Shown here one piece after another: positions 22,926 through 30,629 of a DNA stretch of 41,663 bases. This DNA is from Candidatus Peregrinibacteria bacterium (GTDB lineage: Bacteria; Patescibacteriota; Gracilibacteria; Peribacterales; Peribacteraceae): the NCBI GenBank assembly GCA_030649955.1, contig JAUSFD010000001.1, forward strand, positions 1 to 41,663, written 5' to 3'. How positions within the stretch are numbered: the first letter of the stretch is position 1; each line of letters starts with the position of its first letter. Both the position numbers and the translations under genes were made by a program. The notes beneath the pieces are model-generated. The model was not told where the DNA came from. It saw nothing but the letters and a program-made list of their open reading frames with translations, and did no database searches.

Positions 22926-24508
22926 TCAGCAGAGAGGTAGATGTGCGAGAGGATGCTGGGAATCGAGGGGCTCCAGGGCGGCCAGACGCTCACTTCCACT
23001 TTCTCCACCTCTGGGAGGTTCTTCACGATACGCACAGCATCTGCCTTCGACATGCCCGCGACTGCCTCACGCACTTTGCGTCCGAACTTCGCTCCCGTGG
23101 GTGATAAGGGATCCAGCACGAACTGCTCCGTTCCGGAGAGGTCCACTGTGAGCTTGATCCACGAGAGTTCATCCGCGTAGTCGATGACGTGCACGACCAT
23201 GCGATCCAATGTGAGCGTCTCGGGCAGGAGGCGCTTCCCCTCGCTAATGTGTGCTTCGATCTCCGCACTCAGCATATCGAGAATCGCCTGTGCATCGTAC
23301 GCGAACACCGTGTACTCGATGGCGCCCTCCACGGGAATGGACGCCACCTGCTCGCCAAGGAACTGCGTCGGCAACACAAAACCGGAGAAGGTCGTCTTCG
23401 TGAGTTCGTCGTAGTAGAGGATCTCCAGCTTCTTCGTGGGACTCTTCAAATTCTTGAGGAGCCGCTCCTCATCGACGAGCTGCGTCGCTGTGGAGAACAG
23501 TTCCTGCTCCAGGTGCTTGCGTGCGATGTCGAGATCCTCCTGGCGCAGGACGGTCCGGTACGCCGTCGTTCCCCCCTTTGCCTCCTTCCGATTCTCCGCG
23601 TACACGAGCTTGCGCTCCTCCTCGGAGAGGCCTGCGAAATCCCAACGCAATCCCGCGGGGACGTTGCCGCGCTGCCCGATGATTTCGCTGTAGAGATCGA
23701 CGTCCTCCGCGCGGGCGCGCACCGTCACCTCCTCACCTACGGGGACGTCTACGGGTTCCAGGAGGCGGAAGATCATCCCCGCTTGGTTCGTGAGCCGGCT
23801 CCCCTTCCGCAGTGAGTATGTCTCCTCCGCTTTGTTGACGACGGTCATCTGTGTCTCTGCACTCGTCCCGATGAACTCCTTGCTGATCTGGTCGAACGTG
23901 AGTGCTCGCTGCGTGTGTACGATGATCGGGAGCAGGGGCATCGTGCGCACGCGATCTGGTAGGTCAACGGTTGCGCCCGACAGGACGAGGAAGACGTTAC
24001 TGGTCTGGCTCACGGTGTCCTCTCGTGGCCAGACGCGGATCTCTGATGAAGGGAGGAGCTTGAAGACAACGAAGAGGAAGAGTCCCCCACTCAACGTGAT
24101 GAGGGTGAGAATGCGCAGCTTTGGGAGGGACAGGAGTCCCATGTCCTGCAAGCGTGAACGCAGCTGCTGGCGCCAGACCTGCGGGAGGAATAGGCGCAAT
24201 GCTCGCTCCGCATCGGCGGATCCCGCGAGGAGTGCACGCAGATCCTTCGCCTTGTCGATGATGCGAATGCCCATGCGCCGTGCATCGGCCACTGTTGTGC
24301 GCTGTCGCGTCGCGAGGCGGAGGCGATGACTCATCTTCGTGCATCGCGTGAGGAACTCCGTGCGCTCCTCCTCCGCTCCTGCGAGGGAGCGGTCCCTGCC
24401 AGAGAGGATCGCGACGATCTCCCCTTCCGTCTCCTCGATCCTGCGCGCGAAGGCGTTCCAGGATTCCTCCTCGCTGGGGAAGAGTACGGTGAGGGTCTTC
24501 TTCTTCAT
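22922..24508 (-). CDS. Membrane protein with baseplate-J/gp47-like extracytoplasmic domain
   Basis: 528 aa from the ATG at 24508. The N-terminal cytoplasmic part (about 1-125) is helical and charged. A single membrane helix (about 131-152, ILTLITLSGGLFLFVVF) leads to a large outer domain with the J-like stretch GQRGNVPAGLRWDFAGLSEEE and repeated beta segments. Such proteins are common in CPR genomes and are sometimes annotated baseplate J family, but no phage tail genes are nearby. Function unknown, probably in the envelope. The ydcF-like gene overlaps its stop. It starts 70 bp after pgk on the same strand. Confidence 0.75.
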   Translation of the reverse strand: MKKKTLTVLFPSEEESWNAFARRIEETEGEIVAILSGRDRSLAGAEEERTEFLTRCTKMSHRLRLATRQRTTVADARRMGIRIIDKAKDLRALLAGSADAERALRLFLPQVWRQQLRSRLQDMGLLSLPKLRILTLITLSGGLFLFVVFKLLPSSEIRVWPREDTVSQTSNVFLVLSGATVDLPDRVRTMPLLPIIVHTQRALTFDQISKEFIGTSAETQMTVVNKAEETYSLRKGSRLTNQAGMIFRLLEPVDVPVGEEVTVRARAEDVDLYSEIIGQRGNVPAGLRWDFAGLSEEERKLVYAENRKEAKGGTTAYRTVLRQEDLDIARKHLEQELFSTATQLVDEERLLKNLKSPTKKLEILYYDELTKTTFSGFVLPTQFLGEQVASIPVEGAIEYTVFAYDAQAILDMLSAEIEAHISEGKRLLPETLTLDRMVVHVIDYADELSWIKLTVDLSGTEQFVLDPLSPTGAKFGRKVREAVAGMSKADAVRIVKNLPEVEKVEVSVWPPWSPSIPSILSHIYLSAE

Positions 24509-24532
24509 GGACTTGGGAAGGGAACACGTCTC

Positions 24533-24557
24533 CCCCGCACGCGCAAGCGCTGCGGGG
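24533..24557 (-). terminator. GC-rich hairpin after pgk
   Basis: CCCCGCA (24533-24539) pairs with TGCGGGG (24551-24557). It lies just past the pgk stop and before the J-domain gene. No U-tract, so partial termination or processing is possible. Confidence 0.45.
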
Positions 24558-24578
24558 CTCGGCACAGGAAACAGAACT

Positions 24579-25775
24579 TCAGGAACTCGCGAGTGCTTCG
24601 ATGGCCGGTAAGCGCTTCCCCCCGATGAACTCCAGCATCGCTCCCCCGCCGGTGCTCACGAAGGTGTAGGCATCGAGCGAGTAGCCGTATCTCCCGTGGA
24701 AATCGATGGTGTCCCCTCCCCCGACGATGCTGATGGCACCCCCTTTCGTCGCCTTCGCGATCGCCTCGGCGACGCGCTTCGTCGCATGCGAGAAGCGATT
24801 GACTTCATAGAAGCCCAGCGGCCCGTTCCATACAATCATGCCGGCTTTCTCGATTTCGCGAACGTAGCGCTCGATCGTCACTTTGCCGATGTCGTAGATG
24901 CCCATATCCCCCACGATATCCTCCACAGGAAGGTCAAGCTTCTGCGCTTTCTCGTCTGGAGCGGACGCCACAACGGCATCGCGCGGAATGTGGATATCTG
25001 CTTTGTCCTCCTTCTCCGACTCCAGCATCAGCTCCTGCGCCTGTTCGACGTACTCCTGCTCGTACTTGGAGGTACCCACGTCGAAGCCCCGCGCTGCGAG
25101 GAACGTGTTCGCGATGCAGCCGCCCAAGAGGATCGCATCACCCTTCGAGAGGAATTGCTCGACGATGGGGACCTTCGTCTCCATCTTCGCGCCACTGATG
25201 ATGAGGAGGAGTGGCCGTCGCGGTTCTTCGATTACCTTCGAGAGCTCGTCGATCTCCTTCTCTAGTTGGAGCCCTGCGCAGGACGGGAGCAGCTTTGCGA
25301 GGCCGACCATGCTCGCGTGATTGCGGTGGCAGTTCGTGAAGGCGTCATTGCAGTACACATCGCCCAGAGCGGCGAGCTTCTGTGCGAATTGCGGATCGTT
25401 CGATTCCTCCCCAGGATCAAAGCGCAGGTTCTCGACGAACAGTACCTCTCCGGGCTTCAGTGCCTTCGCGAGTTTCTCCGTCTCTGGCCCTGTCGTTGAC
25501 GGCGCAAAGGTCACTGGCCTCTTCAAGATTTCCTCGAGGATGGGAACGACCGGTCGCTGCGTGAATGCTCGATTCACCTTGCCCTTGGGCCGTCCCTGGT
25601 GTGAGAGGATGACGAGAGACGCACCCTTCGAGAGGATGAATTCCATCGTCGGAAGCAGTGCTTCTATGCGCTCTCGGTCCATTACCTTGCCGTCCTCGAT
25701 CGCCACGTCAAATCCGGCTCGCAGGATGACACGCTTTCCAGCGATATCCATCGATTTGAGCGAATGGTAGTGCAT
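24579..25775 (-). CDS. pgk: Phosphoglycerate kinase
   Basis: Glycolytic enzyme converting 1,3-bisphosphoglycerate and ADP to 3-phosphoglycerate and ATP. The ATG at 25775 gives 398 aa. N-domain signatures RAGFDVAIEDGKV and VILSHQGRPKGK; inter-domain segment KMETKVPIVEQFLSKGDAILLGG; C-domain GPLGFYEV, the Gly-rich GGGDTIDF and STGGGAMLEFI. The usual RxDxNxP motif reads RAGFDVA, a variation at the substrate-binding N-domain. The -10 TACAAT ends 6 nt before the ATG. Confidence 0.96.
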   Translation of the reverse strand: MHYHSLKSMDIAGKRVILRAGFDVAIEDGKVMDRERIEALLPTMEFILSKGASLVILSHQGRPKGKVNRAFTQRPVVPILEEILKRPVTFAPSTTGPETEKLAKALKPGEVLFVENLRFDPGEESNDPQFAQKLAALGDVYCNDAFTNCHRNHASMVGLAKLLPSCAGLQLEKEIDELSKVIEEPRRPLLLIISGAKMETKVPIVEQFLSKGDAILLGGCIANTFLAARGFDVGTSKYEQEYVEQAQELMLESEKEDKADIHIPRDAVVASAPDEKAQKLDLPVEDIVGDMGIYDIGKVTIERYVREIEKAGMIVWNGPLGFYEVNRFSHATKRVAEAIAKATKGGAISIVGGGDTIDFHGRYGYSLDAYTFVSTGGGAMLEFIGGKRLPAIEALASS

Positions 25776-25781
25776 GTGAAC

Positions 25782-25787
25782 ATTGTA
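25782..25787 (-). promoter_or_regulatory. -10 box of pgk, leaderless
   Basis: Minus-strand TACAAT ends 6 nt before the ATG at 25775. Confidence 0.65.
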
Positions 25788-25977
25788 TCGGAACTCATAC
25801 GCCTTCGCGATTAAAACGTGACTAATGGATTTTGTGCGATACATGCTTCATGGCGTCGATATCGCTACGGCGATACGAGAGGAGGGGGTTACTGGTTTTC
25901 TGTATTAGTAATCATTTTATTGCAACTTGGTATCACTTGGGCGACAAGCACTGCGCGCTCAACGTTCCCCTCCCTGC

Positions 25978-25983
25978 TACCAT
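25978..25983 (+). promoter_or_regulatory. Extended -10 of the WecA/MraY-like gene, leaderless GTG
   Basis: TGC-TACCAT ends 6 nt before the GTG at 25990, which favours this GTG over the in-frame ATG at 26005. Confidence 0.6.
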
Positions 25984-25989
25984 GGCTGC

Positions 25990-27054
25990 GTGGATCTCTC
26001 CTCCATGGTCGTGCCGATCGTCGTTTGTCTCCTCGCGACAGTCGTCCTCCACGGATTCGCGCGTCGGTTCTTCCCCTTGGTCGGGCTCCTCGATTTCCCC
26101 GGGCACTACGGACTCAAGCGCCGTCGTCTCCCCTACCCCACTGGCATCATCGCTCTCCTGGTATTCCTCGGAGAGTACGCATTCCTGGAACCTCCATCCC
26201 TGCAGAAGACTGGGCTCCTCCTCGCCATTGCGGCGCTCGGGATCGTCACATTCTACGACGATCGCGCTCCCCTGTCCCCTTTCCTACGATTGTCCGTGCA
26301 CATCCTCTGCGCGTTCCTGGTCTTCGCGACGGGAACCCGCATCTACACACTCACCAATCCCGTCCCCTCCTTCCTGGGGATGGGGGACATCCTCAAGCTC
26401 GATACCCTCGATTTCCAAACCTCTCTCTTCGGTCCGCTGCCGGTTTTCAGCGGCATCTTCACGATCCTCTGGCTCGGGATCACCATCAACGCGCTCAATT
26501 GGTTCGATGGCATCCCCGGGCAGGTGTCGATCATCAGCGTCATCGCCTTCGCGACGATCGGGTTCCTCTCCCTCAGTGATCGCGTGAACCAGCCGCACTT
26601 GGCACTCCTCGCTTTCGTCCTCGCTGCCGTCGCACTGGGCTCTGCGGTCTTCGACTTTCCGCCTCCGCGAGTCGTCCTCGGAGATACAGGCGCAATGTTC
26701 TTCGGCCTCATGATCGGCGTGCTCACCATCTACTCCGGCGGAAAGGTTGCGACGGCATTCCTCGTCTTGGGCGTGCCGATCTTCGATTTCCTCTTCGTCA
26801 TCGCGCGTCGCGTGCTGCGCGGTACCTCTGTTGTTCACGGGAGCACGACCAATGAGCACCTCCACCACCGCCTCCTCGCGCGCGGATGGTCCCCGAGAGC
26901 GATCATCGCTCTCACAGCAGTGATCGGCTCTGCATTCGGCGTCACCGCACTTTTCCTGTCCACCACGGGGAAGTTTCTCGCGGCACTCCTCCTGGGAGCG
27001 CTCATGCTCACACTGAGTGCATTCTCCCGTCCCCTCCCCTCTTCTCGGCGATGA
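25990..27054 (+). CDS. Polyprenyl-phosphate sugar-1-phosphate transferase (WecA/TagO/MraY family)
   Basis: Integral membrane enzyme, 354 aa with about nine to ten hydrophobic helices. Family motifs: FYDDRAP (the DD motif), NALNWFDGIPG (Asn and Asp of the active site), GDTGAMFFG, and the cytoplasmic HLHHRLLARGWS loop. It transfers a sugar-1-phosphate from UDP-sugar to undecaprenyl phosphate, starting polysaccharide or teichoic-acid-like polymers. The His-rich loop fits WecA/TagO better than MraY. A GTG start is predicted from the -10 position. The YqfO-like gene overlaps its stop by ATGA. Confidence 0.9.
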   Translation: MDLSSMVVPIVVCLLATVVLHGFARRFFPLVGLLDFPGHYGLKRRRLPYPTGIIALLVFLGEYAFLEPPSLQKTGLLLAIAALGIVTFYDDRAPLSPFLRLSVHILCAFLVFATGTRIYTLTNPVPSFLGMGDILKLDTLDFQTSLFGPLPVFSGIFTILWLGITINALNWFDGIPGQVSIISVIAFATIGFLSLSDRVNQPHLALLAFVLAAVALGSAVFDFPPPRVVLGDTGAMFFGLMIGVLTIYSGGKVATAFLVLGVPIFDFLFVIARRVLRGTSVVHGSTTNEHLHHRLLARGWSPRAIIALTAVIGSAFGVTALFLSTTGKFLAALLLGALMLTLSAFSRPLPSSRR

Positions 27055-27386
27055 GCGCAAAGCTCCATCACCTCGTCGTCTACGTCCCGCTCGCGGACGC
27101 CGATCGTGTGCGGGAAGCGCTTGCGAAGGCGGGTGCCGGCGCGATCGGTGCGTACGACTCGTGCAGCTTCTCCATGCGAGGCACTGGCCGCTTCCGTCCA
27201 CTGCAGGGTGCCACTCCAGCGATCGGAGAAGTGGGTTCGCTTGAGGCAGTTGAGGAGGAACGCATCGAAGTCGTCGTCACCGAAGAACAACTGCGCGGTG
27301 TCCTCCGCGCCGTGAAGGAAGTTCATTCGTATGAGGAACCTGCGATCCATGTGCTCCCAATGGAGGACTACCGGAGATTCCTCTGA
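27051..27386 (+). CDS. Stand-alone YqfO/NIF3-insert domain protein
   Basis: 111-aa protein matching the PII/CutA-like domain inserted in YqfO-type NIF3 proteins: LHHLVVYVPLADADRVREAL, AIGAYDSCSFSMRGTGRF, GEVGSLEAVEEERIE and HSYEEPAIHVL. Here it stands alone without the dinuclear metal domains. Biochemical role unknown; a regulatory or metal-binding trimer is plausible by analogy to CutA. Translationally coupled (ATGA overlap) to the glycosyltransferase gene. Confidence 0.85.
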   Translation: MSAKLHHLVVYVPLADADRVREALAKAGAGAIGAYDSCSFSMRGTGRFRPLQGATPAIGEVGSLEAVEEERIEVVVTEEQLRGVLRAVKEVHSYEEPAIHVLPMEDYRRFL

Positions 27387-27453
27387 GAAGCGGTGAGCTT
27401 TGAGCTGTGAGCGATGGGGAGACTGCCCGCTCAACGCTCACCGCTCATCGCTT
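27387..27453. repeat. GAGC-unit hairpin between convergent genes
   Basis: Left GAAGCGGTGAGC...GTGAGCGAT and right GCTCAACGCTCACCGCTCATCGCTTC are imperfect complements made of GAGC/GTGAGC units. It probably terminates both the YqfO-like and M23 transcripts. Confidence 0.65.
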
Positions 27454-27490
27454 CCTCGATCCAAGAAAGCGCAGGAACGCTGATCAGGAG

Positions 27491-28942
27491 TTACTCAGCG
27501 ACGTAGCGCATTGGCCCACTCAGCACACCAAACGGCTGCACAACGACGACGATGGTCGTGCGCCCATGTGGGAGCATTTCGACCTGTGCAATACCATTCG
27601 CGAAGTCGAGGCGCGTGAGCTTCTCGGGGCGGAACTCCGCCTTGCCATATCCAGTCCGAAGGAAGAAGTCAGCATCGAGAACGGGTTCACGTACGGGTTT
27701 CCCATCGGGCCCGACGATGCGTACCTCGATCTTCTCCCACCCGCGACCGGAGAATTCGCCATCGTGATAAATCTCCACTGTTTCTCCAGTGAGCTTCGGC
27801 AGAGGCTGATCTGCGAGGGAGACCACTGTTTCCGTCTGTACAACGATGGACTGGGAAGACGCGGACGACTGTGTAACAGGAGCTGTGTGGAGAGGAATAA
27901 CGGGAGACGGTTCCGCGAGTGCGACCATGCTCACGCGCTTCACAGAACGCAGTTGCATGCGCTGTGCCACGCGATCGGCAATGGTAAACTTCCTTGAAGA
28001 AGAAGACGCCTGAGCAAGAATTTGTGCACCAGAAACGGGAGTGTAGTTCGCTTGCACGTAGAGCATTGCATGCACCGTGTGCTCCCTCCCGCGCTCCTGA
28101 TGCAAGCCGCGATTGATCGCTTCTGTGAAGGAGAATCCCGCTTCGCGCGCTTCACTCCCCGTGAACGGCCAGTACGGGTGCCACGGAGCGGAGTCGCGGT
28201 CGATCTGGAAGTGGAGGTGCGGACCCGAGACGAGTCCGGTTGCGCCAGAGAGCCCAATCTCCTCGCCCTTCCGGACGACCGTTCCCTCCGTGACAAATGT
28301 GCTGCTCAAGTGAGCGTACGCGGAGTGGAGGGTCGTCACTGTCGTCTGATCCGAGGGATCGGGAACACGCGGGTGACGGACGACGATGAACTTGCCGTAC
28401 CCACCCTTGTCCTCCCCAACGCGAGTCACGATGCCGTTCATGACGGAGAGCACAGGTGTCCCCTCTGGCACGCGCAGATCAACGCCGGGGTGACTCCCCT
28501 CTCCATCCGCACCCGTTGCGTAGGAGCCCAGGTTTCCGATGGAGTACACATCACCATCAGGTGCATGGTCGTAATCGAGCATTTGTTCGTCGAGAGTGTA
28601 CTTCGGCAGCTCGATCAAAAGATCCTTTGGCACCTGGCGGTAGGTATTCGCGGTAGCGTCTCCACCGTACAGTGACCACTGGCGGTAATCGGGCACCAGG
28701 CGAACCGGCGAGACTGTTCCGTCGTAGACGATGAGACTATCATCGAACTCCCCGAGCACCGACTTCCAGAACACATGCCACCCGTGCTGCCCCACCATGT
28801 TACCGGTCACGAACGCGAAGACGGAGAGGACCGCAATCCAGAACGTCACACGCTGCGAGATGTAGTACATGGGGGTCGGCTCCGTGCGCTGCTGCACAGA
28901 GGCTACGGAGAATCCCATGCGTTTCCGGGAGACGAGTGTCAT
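27491..28942 (-). CDS. M23 family metallopeptidase (LytM-type) membrane-anchored
   Basis: 483 aa from the ATG at 28942. N-terminal membrane helix (about 28-48), then an M23 endopeptidase domain (about 135-250) with metal and active-site motifs HPGVDLRVPEG, HSAYAHLS and SGPHLHFQI. The C-terminal 200 residues comprise a Ser/Thr-rich linker and an Ig-like beta domain. Likely cleaves peptidoglycan cross-bridges at the cell surface during growth or division. The catalytic His/Asp set is intact, so it should be active rather than a degenerate EnvC-like activator. Confidence 0.9.
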   Translation of the reverse strand: MTLVSRKRMGFSVASVQQRTEPTPMYYISQRVTFWIAVLSVFAFVTGNMVGQHGWHVFWKSVLGEFDDSLIVYDGTVSPVRLVPDYRQWSLYGGDATANTYRQVPKDLLIELPKYTLDEQMLDYDHAPDGDVYSIGNLGSYATGADGEGSHPGVDLRVPEGTPVLSVMNGIVTRVGEDKGGYGKFIVVRHPRVPDPSDQTTVTTLHSAYAHLSSTFVTEGTVVRKGEEIGLSGATGLVSGPHLHFQIDRDSAPWHPYWPFTGSEAREAGFSFTEAINRGLHQERGREHTVHAMLYVQANYTPVSGAQILAQASSSSRKFTIADRVAQRMQLRSVKRVSMVALAEPSPVIPLHTAPVTQSSASSQSIVVQTETVVSLADQPLPKLTGETVEIYHDGEFSGRGWEKIEVRIVGPDGKPVREPVLDADFFLRTGYGKAEFRPEKLTRLDFANGIAQVEMLPHGRTTIVVVVQPFGVLSGPMRYVAE

Positions 28943-28962
28943 AGGTATTTGTGTACATGTAT

Positions 28963-28991
28963 ATTCTAACAATTATTGACTAATTCGTCAA
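28963..28991 (-). promoter_or_regulatory. Promoter of the M23 peptidase gene
   Basis: Minus-strand TTGACG (28986-28991), a 17-nt spacer, and TAGAAT (28963-28968). The -35 touches the start codon of the divergent TsaE-HD gene, so the two genes share regulatory DNA. Leader is about 15 nt. Confidence 0.65.
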
Positions 28992-30010
28992 TGAGTGATT
29001 TTGTAACAATTTGGCTGCCAGATGCCCAGAGTACCGCTTCTGCGGGCGCTTCCCTGAGGAACAGTTTATTTGGCCCAGAATCGACAATTCTGTTGAGCGG
29101 AGAGCTGGGAGCAGGCAAAACGACGTTCCTCCAGGGATTCCTGCGGTCACTGGGAGTTTCCACAGCTGTAATTAGCCCGACGTACGCCCTCGAGCAGAGG
29201 TATGAGACACCGCGAGGGATCGTCTCGCACATCGATCTCTACCGTCTCAATGAGAAGGACGCAGTAACGTTGCTCCGAGAGACCGAGGGGACGCAGAGCA
29301 TCCGCTGCATCGAGTGGCCGGAGCGTGTGGACGAAGAAATGTGGAGAACGATTCCCGCCATTCACATTCACCTCAAGGATTCTGCGAAGGACGGTCGGGA
29401 CCTCCGCTGCGCATTCCGAGATATCCCGCTCCCGAGTACTGAGCAGATTGTGCAGTGGAGAGAGGACGTCCTCCTGCCTGAGCACATCCGTCGGCACTGT
29501 GATGCAGTCGCTGCGTTTGCACAGCGACTTGCATCGCTTCTCCTTGAGCGCGGAATCCTCGTCAGATCCCTCGCTCTCGCGAGAGGGGGCGAAGTGCACG
29601 ATCTCCTTCGATTCCTTGACTTTCGATCTGGAGCCTCGCCGAATGGCAAGGAGGAGTACACAGAGGAACAAGTACGTGTTTGGGCTCAATTGAAGAATCG
29701 ATTTGGAGGACTTAAACACGAAGCAGCATGTGCGGAGTTCCTACGAACGCACGGGTTCGATGCTCTCGCGGAAATTGTGCGTGTCCATGGACTCGTCCTC
29801 CCCTCCCCCGAGCGCACGACGATTGAGCAGAAGCTCCTGTTCTACGCGGACAAGCGTGTGCAGATTGACCGAGTTGTTTCCCTCGATGACCGCTTCGCCG
29901 ATTTCCTCGTACGCTACGGCTCGGGGAAGCAGACGAAGGAGAGTGATCTCTGGTACGCGGAAGCGAGGGCTCTGGAGCAGGAGCTCTTCCCGGAGGGGGC
30001 GCCGAGCTAG
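28991..30010 (+). CDS. tsaE: TsaE (tRNA t6A ATPase) fused to HD-domain phosphohydrolase
   Basis: 339 aa. Residues 1-150 are TsaE: P-loop GELGAGKTTFLQGF, SPTYALEQRY, HIDLYRL and CIEWPERV, the ATPase partner of TsaB/TsaD in t6A37 tRNA modification. The C-terminal half (about 155-339) looks like an HD-domain hydrolase: His in IRRHCDAV, the HD pair in GGEVHDLLRF, and a conserved KLLFYADKRVQIDRVVSL segment typical of small HD proteins. Stand-alone TsaE is about 150 aa, so this is a fusion. No frameshift separates the halves. Confidence 0.85.
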   Translation: MSDFVTIWLPDAQSTASAGASLRNSLFGPESTILLSGELGAGKTTFLQGFLRSLGVSTAVISPTYALEQRYETPRGIVSHIDLYRLNEKDAVTLLRETEGTQSIRCIEWPERVDEEMWRTIPAIHIHLKDSAKDGRDLRCAFRDIPLPSTEQIVQWREDVLLPEHIRRHCDAVAAFAQRLASLLLERGILVRSLALARGGEVHDLLRFLDFRSGASPNGKEEYTEEQVRVWAQLKNRFGGLKHEAACAEFLRTHGFDALAEIVRVHGLVLPSPERTTIEQKLLFYADKRVQIDRVVSLDDRFADFLVRYGSGKQTKESDLWYAEARALEQELFPEGAPS

Positions 30011-30591
30011 AAATTCAACGGATTGAGCTCTCGTGCGAGGATACTCGTAATCTGCTCAGGAGAGCTCTCGAGGACTCCCGGCGCGAAGGCGAGGAGAGCG
30101 GCGGTGACGATCATGATGATGCAGCAGACCTGCTCCCAGCGTGCGAACTCCGGTCGCATCCACGGCTGAACACTCGCGACGTGCGTTCGTAGAGACGCGG
30201 TGATTCCCGTCGTGTGACAGAGCACCTTGAGCTTCGGGATGAACATCCCCACAGCGCGGAGGATGTAGCCTTCCGAACGCAAGAGTCCGCTGACGGCGAT
30301 GATGCCTGCAGAGTAGTGGAGGTACACTGCGAAGACGACACCGATCATGAGGAGCATCGCATCCGTGAGACTCTCGCGCAGCGTTGCATGGATCGTGCTT
30401 TCCCATGAGAGTCCATGGACTTCGCGGTACTTGAATACGTCCAGGAGCATGTGAAGGCCGACGAGAACAGCAAACGCGCCGATGTTCAGGAGTGCAGCGA
30501 AGAGGAACGTGAGCACGATGTAACTCGCGTGGAATGCGGGGAGATCGTCGTGCTGGAGCGCGATAGTTTTGATGGTTTTGAGTATGTTCAT
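30007..30591 (-). CDS. Multi-pass membrane protein of unknown function
   Basis: 194 aa with about four hydrophobic segments: about 23-52, 78-105, a weaker one near 112-126, and 155-172. Short hydrophilic loops contain His/Asp and basic residues (LQHDDLPAFHASY at the N-terminus). No family recognised. It overlaps the convergent TsaE-HD stop by 4 bp. The promoter -10 lies inside a perfect palindrome, so expression may be repressor-controlled. Confidence 0.75.
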   Translation of the reverse strand: MNILKTIKTIALQHDDLPAFHASYIVLTFLFAALLNIGAFAVLVGLHMLLDVFKYREVHGLSWESTIHATLRESLTDAMLLMIGVVFAVYLHYSAGIIAVSGLLRSEGYILRAVGMFIPKLKVLCHTTGITASLRTHVASVQPWMRPEFARWEQVCCIIMIVTAALLAFAPGVLESSPEQITSILARELNPLNF

Positions 30592-30594
30592 GTT

Positions 30595-30629
30595 TAGTTT
30601 ATTATAAACTATTTCATGCTATTTAGCAA
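30595..30629 (-). promoter_or_regulatory. Promoter with palindromic operator over the -10
   Basis: Minus-strand TTGCTA (30624-30629), a 17-nt spacer, and TATAAT (30601-30606). The -10 lies within the perfect dyad 30595-30611 (8-bp arms, 1-nt centre). It ends 9 nt before the ATG. Confidence 0.7.

Noticed and set aside
22922-24508. Prophage tail module, based on the J-like domain
   Set aside because: No other phage structural gene nearby; the protein has a central membrane helix and sits among housekeeping genes.
26284-27201. 305-codon minus-strand frame opposite the WecA-like gene
   Set aside because: Extremely charged, repetitive translation; complementary strand encodes a clear membrane enzyme.
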